A stretch of DNA of 64,000 nt, from assembly GCF_021023135.1 (NCBI RefSeq), contig NZ_PGFV01000001.1:372001-436000 (forward strand), written 5' to 3'. The notes below the pieces were generated by a model. That model did no database searches, was not told where the DNA came from, and saw nothing but the letters and a program-made list of their open reading frames with translations. Every line of letters begins with the position of its first letter. The first letter of the stretch is position 1. The translations under genes were made by a program, and so were the position numbers. Shown piece by piece: positions 61,671-64,000 of this stretch. This DNA comes from Brevibacterium sp. CCUG 69071. GTDB lineage: Bacteria; Actinomycetota; Actinomycetes; Actinomycetales; Brevibacteriaceae.

Positions 61671-62939
61671 TCACCGAGCGGCCCCGCGCAAGGCGTCGGG
61701 CCGCTCGCGCAGCCGTGCTGCCAGTGCCAGGAACAGCTGCGCCCCCTGATCCACGTCGGCCACGGATTTGCAGAAGGAATAGCGGATCGAGGTGCGATAG
61801 ACCTCGTAGGCCGGACTGCCCTCGCGGCACAGGGCCGGCACGGGGATGCCCACGAGGGAGAACTCGCGGGCCAAGAGATCATTGAGGGCGAAGGCGTCGA
61901 GATCGGTCAGAGCCGAGAAGTCGACGACGGTGAAGTAGCCCGCTCCCGGCGTCGAGACATGAGCACCCGGGACCGCCCGGCAGGCCGGCACCAGCACCTC
62001 GGCGCGGGCCCGCAGGGAGGCGCGATTCTCCTCGACGAAGCCCGGTCCTTCGGAGAGCATCCGTGCCATACCGATCTGCATCGGTCCACCGGCGGTGAAG
62101 GTGAGGAACTGCTTGACTGCCTGGATCGCCTCGCGGACCTCCGGTTCGGCGATCACCCAGCCGATCTTCCATCCCGTGGTGTTCCAGGACTTTCCCGCCG
62201 AGGAGACGGTGACCACCCGCGAGGGGTCGGCCACAGCCACTGCCGGCGGCACATGTGAGCGGTCGTCGAGGATGAGCTGCTCGTAGACCTCATCGGTGAG
62301 CACCCAGGCATCGACACTTCCAGCCGCTTCGCCGATATGAGCCAGATCGGAGGCGCTGAAGACGAATCCGGTGGGATTGTGCGGGGTGTTGACGAGGATG
62401 ACGGCAGGTGTGTGCTCAGCGACAGTTCTGTCGAAGAGATCCCAGTCAGGTGCGAAGCCTCCGCCGGCAGTGGGCAGGATCGGCACGGTCACCAGTGAGC
62501 CGCCGGCCGCAGTGATCGCGGCCGGATACGAGTCGTAGAAGGGTTCGAAGGCCAGCACCGTCCCGCCCCTGGGCAGCAGCGCGAGGATCGCCGCAGTCAG
62601 GCCTTCGGTGGCCCCGGCGGTATAGAGAACCTGCTCGGCCGACACCGACTGTCCGAAGTCACGACGGCGCTGGTCGGCGATGGCGTCGAGCAGCTGCGGA
62701 AAGCCCTGACCGGGGGCGTACTGGTTGTATCCCTCCCGCATGGCCGCGGTGGTGGCATCGATGAGCGCGGCCGGTGGTTCTGTGCCTGGGGCACCCTGCC
62801 CGAGGTTGACGGCACCGATTTCGCTGGCGAACTTGGTCATCTGCCCGTAGATCGTCTCACCGATCGACCCGTCCGGGTTGGTCAGTCCAGCTGCTTCCGC
62901 CATGTCGTGCCACAGCGTGGCCTTCCGGACATCAGGCAT
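61671..62939 (-). CDS. PLP-dependent aminotransferase (fold type I)
   Basis: A 422-residue enzyme with the PLP Lys in SSAGKSWNTTGWKIGW, NTPHNPTGFVF and LTDEVYEQLIL. It resembles the DapC/kynurenine-aminotransferase group (mycobacterial Rv0858c style). A second aminotransferase with dapC context exists at 15766 in this window, so this copy may be a paralogue with another substrate. A methionine or glutamine-phenylpyruvate type role is also possible. It is upstream of nothing obvious and ends close to repeats. Confidence 0.88.
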   Translation of the reverse strand: MPDVRKATLWHDMAEAAGLTNPDGSIGETIYGQMTKFASEIGAVNLGQGAPGTEPPAALIDATTAAMREGYNQYAPGQGFPQLLDAIADQRRRDFGQSVSAEQVLYTAGATEGLTAAILALLPRGGTVLAFEPFYDSYPAAITAAGGSLVTVPILPTAGGGFAPDWDLFDRTVAEHTPAVILVNTPHNPTGFVFSASDLAHIGEAAGSVDAWVLTDEVYEQLILDDRSHVPPAVAVADPSRVVTVSSAGKSWNTTGWKIGWVIAEPEVREAIQAVKQFLTFTAGGPMQIGMARMLSEGPGFVEENRASLRARAEVLVPACRAVPGAHVSTPGAGYFTVVDFSALTDLDAFALNDLLAREFSLVGIPVPALCREGSPAYEVYRTSIRYSFCKSVADVDQGAQLFLALAARLRERPDALRGAAR

Positions 62940-63004
62940 GTCATCCCTTTCTGCGGTGGGTGGCAGGCGGTCGTGCGGACTCGACTGCGCACGAACCCGC
63001 CGAA

Positions 63005-63799
63005 TCAGTCGGCAGGCCCTGCCGGTTCGATGTGTCCTAAGATGTCGAGGGCTGCCTCGTGAAGTCTGGAGTTGCTGGCCACGGCGTTGCCCCCGAACGG
63101 TCCGGGCGCTCCGGCCGTGTTCGTGAAGGTTCCGCCGGCCTCGAGCACGATGGGCACCAAGGCGCCCATATCGTAGAGAGCCAGCTCGGGCTCGCAGGCC
63201 AGATCGACGGCGCCTTCGGCCAGCAGCATGTAGGAGTAGAAGTCACCATAGCCGCGGGTCCGCCACATCGAGGCGCACAGCGTGAGGAACTCCTCGATGA
63301 TCCCCAGTTCCTTCCACCCGTCCAATGAGGCATAGGACAGGGAGGCATCGCCGAGATCGTCGACCTCGGAGACGTGAATCCGCCTGGCCGGCTGTCCGAG
63401 AGCCTGAGCGAACGCTCCTTGGCCGGTCTGCGCCCACCACCGACGCCCGAGGGCCGGGGCCGAGACGAGGCCGAGGACCGGCGTCTCACCGTCGTAGAGG
63501 GAGATGAGGGTCGCCCAGATCGGGACGCCGCGGACGAAGTTCTTCGTCCCGTCGATGGGGTCGACGATCCACCGCCTCGGCGAGGTTCCGTGAGAGCCGA
63601 ATTCCTCACCGAGGACGCTGTCGTCGGGACGGGCCTCGCCGAGGCGGTCCATGATGGCCTGCTCCACGGCTCGGTCGCATTCGGTGACGGGGGTGAGATC
63701 GGGTTTGGTCTCGACGGTGAAGTCCTGGGCGATGAAGTGCCGGTGGCTGATGGAATCGGCGAGGTCGGCGAGTTCGGCTGCCAGCTCGAGGTCGTTCAT
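63005..63799 (-). CDS. hisN: Histidinol-phosphatase (inositol-monophosphatase family)
   Basis: A 264-residue Mg-dependent phosphatase. Metal ligands are in GEEFG, DPIDGTKNFVRG and the C-terminal YDMGALVPIVLEAGG. The actinobacterial HisN group dephosphorylates histidinol phosphate. The start is 9 bases after rsgA, with AAGGTGAT upstream, so hisN is cotranscribed with rsgA. Inositol-1-phosphatase is the alternative; the rsgA linkage is common for the HisN form. Confidence 0.9.
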   Translation of the reverse strand: MNDLELAAELADLADSISHRHFIAQDFTVETKPDLTPVTECDRAVEQAIMDRLGEARPDDSVLGEEFGSHGTSPRRWIVDPIDGTKNFVRGVPIWATLISLYDGETPVLGLVSAPALGRRWWAQTGQGAFAQALGQPARRIHVSEVDDLGDASLSYASLDGWKELGIIEEFLTLCASMWRTRGYGDFYSYMLLAEGAVDLACEPELALYDMGALVPIVLEAGGTFTNTAGAPGPFGGNAVASNSRLHEAALDILGHIEPAGPAD

Positions 63800-63808
63800 G
63801 ACATCACC

Positions 63809-64000
63809 TTATCCAGATGCCGGCAGCAGCCTGCGCAGCGAATCCAATCGTGAGACACCGCCGGGGCCGCCGTGCCCGTCGGCAACCCAATCGTCGAGTC
63901 GGCAGCCGGGAGAATCCGCCAGATGCGAACATCCACGTGGACAGTCGGCGGTGGCTTCGACGAGTTCGGGGAACGCCGAGAGCAGGGTCTCCCGGTCGAC
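63809..64000 (-). CDS. rsgA: Ribosome-assembly GTPase RsgA, 3' end only
   Basis: The window contains the last 63 codons, with the start lying beyond the right edge. The zinc motif DCPRGCSHLADSPGCRLDDW (C-x3-C-x-H-x6-C) is the diagnostic C-terminal domain of RsgA, a circularly permuted GTPase that checks 30S maturation. The stop is TAA at 63809-63811. Confidence 0.88.
   Translation of the reverse strand, partial: VDRETLLSAFPELVEATADCPRGCSHLADSPGCRLDDWVADGHGGPGGVSRLDSLRRLLPASG

Overview
The window is chromosomal DNA from a high-GC Gram-positive actinobacterium. The markers are a mycothiol deacetylase homologue, actinobacterial families DUF3117 and DUF3107, the AdnAB helicase-nuclease, TatB, an actinobacterial-type DapD, UPF0182 and frequent GTG starts. 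Gene content and protein style suggest Micrococcales, most likely Brevibacterium or a close relative. That placement is inference from recall, not from a search. There are no insertion sequences, prophage genes or CRISPR arrays; almost everything looks like core genome.

Layout. 1-2.2 kb: the end of an Old Yellow Enzyme reductase, an MBL-fold hydrolase and a convergent PH-like membrane protein. 2.4-8.9 kb: a complete Opp/Dpp peptide ABC transporter operon (lipoprotein, two permeases, fused double ATPase). 9-31 kb: a block that, as I recall the mycobacterial map, is collinear with M. tuberculosis Rv1165-Rv1232c: typA, mshB, fdxA/fdxC, dapC, then dapD, dapE, LOG protein, folP2, DivIVA-like protein, DUF3117, O-methyltransferase, tatB, mrp, DUF1003 and MgtE_N/CBS. 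VanW, GNAT, gltA, an alkyltransferase-like protein and a polysaccharide deacetylase are interspersed. 31-36.9 kb: a secreted metallophosphatase, P1 peptidase, aminopeptidase P and PHP phosphoesterase. 37-60 kb: a second block matching Rv3211-Rv3193c: DEAD-box helicase, ferritin-like protein, DUF3107, TetR, adnA, adnB, a kinase-like protein, nudC, uvrD2, a degenerate ThiF/E1-like protein, a YgjP-type metallopeptidase, NUDIX, a DUF2342 metalloprotease, PDZ-Lon protease and UPF0182. 60.4-64 kb: initiator tRNA, yceI, a PLP aminotransferase, hisN and the 3' end of rsgA.

Functional themes are peptide uptake, diaminopimelate synthesis (dapC, dapD, dapE within 5 kb), mycothiol and folate-like metabolism, Tat export, and double-strand-break repair (AdnAB, UvrD2). 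The most unusual signals are structural. At four genes (GNAT, gltA, LOG, folP2) a short tandem duplication spans the stop codon. Six same-orientation TGTGGA elements, one a perfect DnaA-box sequence, lie in a 518-bp gene-free gap. A perfect 28-bp inverted repeat sits near the initiator tRNA. Several proteins have lost hallmark residues: AdnA motif II, the NudC zinc ribbon, the E1-like nucleotide loop and the ATL active-site Cys. Every functional statement comes from reading motifs; no database search was run.
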